64,000 bases of DNA from Clostridium akagii DSM 12554 (lineage in GTDB: Bacteria; Bacillota; Clostridia; Clostridiales; Clostridiaceae): NCBI RefSeq assembly GCF_000686725.1, contig NZ_JMLK01000006.1, positions 124,001-188,000 of the forward strand, in the 5' to 3' direction. This document shows, piece by piece, positions 62,407 through 64,000 of this stretch. A program made the position numbers and the translations under genes. Each line of letters starts with the position of its first letter. Position 1 is the stretch's first letter. The notes below the pieces were generated by a model. The model searched no databases. It was not told the DNA's origin and worked only from the letters and a program-made list of their open reading frames with translations.

Positions 62407-63459
62407 ATGAATAGAATTATTCAAGAAGATATTGATTATATTATTAGTAATAATATTAATTGGTATAAATTTAAAAATAAAACTATACTTATAACAGGGG
62501 CTAATGGTTTATTACCATCATATATGGTTTATACTTTGATTAATCTAAATGAAAAAAAAGCTATAAATTGTAAAATTATTGCTATGGTTAGAAGTGAAAA
62601 AAAAGGAAAAGAAAAATTTTGTAATTATATGATAAGAAGTGATTTTAAATTAATAGTTAATGATGTATGTGTGCCTATTTCATTAGATGAGAAGGTTGAC
62701 TATATAATACATGCAGCTAGTCAAGCTAGCCCAATATATTATAATACTGACCCAGTGGGGACAATTAATGCAAATGTAATTGGAACCCATAATATGCTGA
62801 ATATTGCAGCAAAGAATAAAGTTGAAGGATTTTTATTCTTTAGTAGTGGAGAAGTATATGGCGAAATTGATGAAAAACATATACCTACAAAAGAATGTGA
62901 TTACGGGTATCTTGATCCAACTAATATAAGGTCTTGCTATGGGGAAAGTAAAAGATTAGGTGAGACGATGTGTGTTTCTTGGTATAAACAATATAAAGTT
63001 CCATGCAAGATGGTAAGACCGTTTCATACATATGGACCTGGAATTAAAATTGATGATGGAAGAGTTTTTGCTGATTTTATATATGATATAGTAAACAAAA
63101 GAAATATTGTCTTAAAAAGTGAAGGAGAGGACATAAGAACATTTTGCTATATTGCAGATGCAGTAAGTGGATTTTTTACAATACTACTAAAAGGAAAAAA
63201 TGGAGAGTCATATAATGTTAGCAATGATAAGTGTAGTGTTAGTATAAAGAATTTGGCGGAGTTACTCGTTAGTTTGTATTCAGAAAGAAATTTAAAGGTG
63301 GAACATAAATTAAGAGAAAATTCAAGTGGCTATTTAGTTAGCTTAGTTGATAAGTCATATCCAGATATAACAAAAATAAAAGCTTTAGGGTGGAAACCAA
63401 TATATTCTTTAGAAGAAGGATTTAGAAGAACTATAAGGAGTGTTGAAAATAATGAATAA
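62407..63459 (+). CDS. NAD-dependent epimerase/dehydratase (SDR) for nucleotide sugars
   Basis: 350 residues of the extended SDR family. Rossmann motif ILITGANGLLPS at 28-38 has GxxGxxP, with Pro37 in place of the usual third Gly. Active-site Ser is in FFSSGEVYGE, and Y178/K182 in SCYGESKRLGE complete the catalytic set. VRPFHTYGPG and DDGRVFADFI are sugar-nucleotide contacts. It resembles UDP-glucuronate decarboxylase or CDP-sugar 4,6-dehydratase relatives; the reaction is not certain. The last eight bases overlap the following gene. Confidence 0.85.
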   Translation: MNRIIQEDIDYIISNNINWYKFKNKTILITGANGLLPSYMVYTLINLNEKKAINCKIIAMVRSEKKGKEKFCNYMIRSDFKLIVNDVCVPISLDEKVDYIIHAASQASPIYYNTDPVGTINANVIGTHNMLNIAAKNKVEGFLFFSSGEVYGEIDEKHIPTKECDYGYLDPTNIRSCYGESKRLGETMCVSWYKQYKVPCKMVRPFHTYGPGIKIDDGRVFADFIYDIVNKRNIVLKSEGEDIRTFCYIADAVSGFFTILLKGKNGESYNVSNDKCSVSIKNLAELLVSLYSERNLKVEHKLRENSSGYLVSLVDKSYPDITKIKALGWKPIYSLEEGFRRTIRSVENNE

Positions 63460-64000
63460 TAAACTTAAAGAATTAAAGAATACATTTATAAAGGGTGAAT
63501 TAAGCAAAAAAAACTACATAAGAAAAATGCATGAAATGCATAAAAATTTATTTGATTATGTTGAATTTATTAAAGAAACTAATATAAAAAAAATTGAGAT
63601 TAATTCTAATAACGTTATTATGACAACAAATAAAGATAATATAAAACTTGTTTGTGATAATATAGATGAAAGAATTATACCAATTGAAATGTTGAATTTT
63701 GGGGACTATGAGGAAGATATTTTATATATGATAAATAATCTGTTAAAAGATAATTTTACAATTTTCGATATAGGTGCTAACATAGGCTATCATTCGATAA
63801 AATATTCTATTCATAATAGAAAATGCAAAATAAATTCTTTTGAACCTATTCCAAAGACATATAATTATTTAACTAAGAATATTGAAATAAATAAGATTAA
63901 AAATATTAAAACTTTCAATTTGGCATTTTCAAATTATGATGGAGAAGCTGAATTTTATTACTATCCAGAGGGGTCAGCAAATGCTTCAGCTGTAAATTTA
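63452..64000 (+). CDS. FkbM-family methyltransferase (5' part, cut by window end)
   Basis: 183 codons are present and the frame is open at the window edge. The ATG overlaps the end of the SDR gene by eight bases, after AAGGAG. Motif I is FTIFDIGANIGYHSIKYSI, followed by INSFEPIPKTYNYLTKNIEIN, then FNLAFSNYDGEAEFYYYPEGSANAS, the FkbM pattern. These enzymes O-methylate sugars or small molecules with SAM. It is probably part of the same modification operon. Confidence 0.85.
   Translation, partial: MNNKLKELKNTFIKGELSKKNYIRKMHEMHKNLFDYVEFIKETNIKKIEINSNNVIMTTNKDNIKLVCDNIDERIIPIEMLNFGDYEEDILYMINNLLKDNFTIFDIGANIGYHSIKYSIHNRKCKINSFEPIPKTYNYLTKNIEINKIKNIKTFNLAFSNYDGEAEFYYYPEGSANASAVNL

Overview
The window is AT-rich, densely coded chromosomal DNA from an anaerobic Firmicute, most likely Clostridium sensu lato. 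Supporting genes are pyruvate:ferredoxin oxidoreductase, the [FeFe]-hydrogenase maturase HydE, an EFR1-type ferredoxin protein, luxS, and a Gram-positive chemotaxis set (CheC, CheD, FliY, FliW/CsrA). Strong GGAGG ribosome sites and several TTG starts fit too. I cannot name the species. I see no rRNA, tRNA, CRISPR array, insertion sequence or prophage.

Layout. 0.2-9.5 kb: accessory metabolism and regulation (EFR1 ferredoxin, nitroreductase, LuxS, AraC regulator with a degenerate GH39 domain, two MATE exporters, a HAD nucleotidase-like protein, a DUF2325 gene behind a Fur box). 9.7-26.4 kb: housekeeping genes (topoisomerase IV ParE/ParC, DJ-1 protein, KimA-type K+ transporter, M16 peptidase, HydE, RecJ, GT39-like membrane protein, tandem nitroreductases, MurG, flavodoxin). 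26.6-33.3 kb: central fermentation (PFOR; L-lactate dehydrogenase on the minus strand), a Cys/His-rich DUF1292 protein, a HAD phosphatase and a class IV aminotransferase.

33.7-44.3 kb: one long operon fapA-cheW-cheD-cheB-cheR-cheA-cheC-cheY-cheW-fliM-fliY. 44.4-52.8 kb: late flagellar genes flgM-flgN-flgK-flgL-fliW-csrA-flaG-(unknown)-fliS-fliD-(fliT-like), then monocistronic flagellin. 52.9-64 kb: an apparent flagellin-glycosylation island. It holds three GT2-based proteins (two GT2-TPR, one GT2-methyltransferase-TPR), one three-domain GT/hexapeptide-acyltransferase/GT2 protein, a decayed gene, a CDP-glucose synthase (RfbF-like), an acetolactate-synthase-like ThDP enzyme, an SDR sugar-nucleotide enzyme and an FkbM methyltransferase cut by the window end.

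How it fits together. Four sites with the same sigma-D architecture (TAAA, exactly 15 bases, then xxCGATAA or xxCGATAT) precede the che operon, flgM, flagellin and the first glycosyltransferase, so motility, flagellin and its putative modification look like one regulon. The flagellin leader carries a stem-loop at the expected 5' end and a second hairpin with AGGA in its loop, 20 bases before an AGGA-containing Shine-Dalgarno. That matches FliW-CsrA translational control, and both regulators are encoded here. A second theme is iron sparing: Fur-box-like sequences sit on or just after the promoters of ldh (very strong), the DUF2325 gene (strong) and flavodoxin (weak). The least described element is the CDP-sugar plus ThDP-enzyme combination, which suggests a branched-chain sugar on flagellin.
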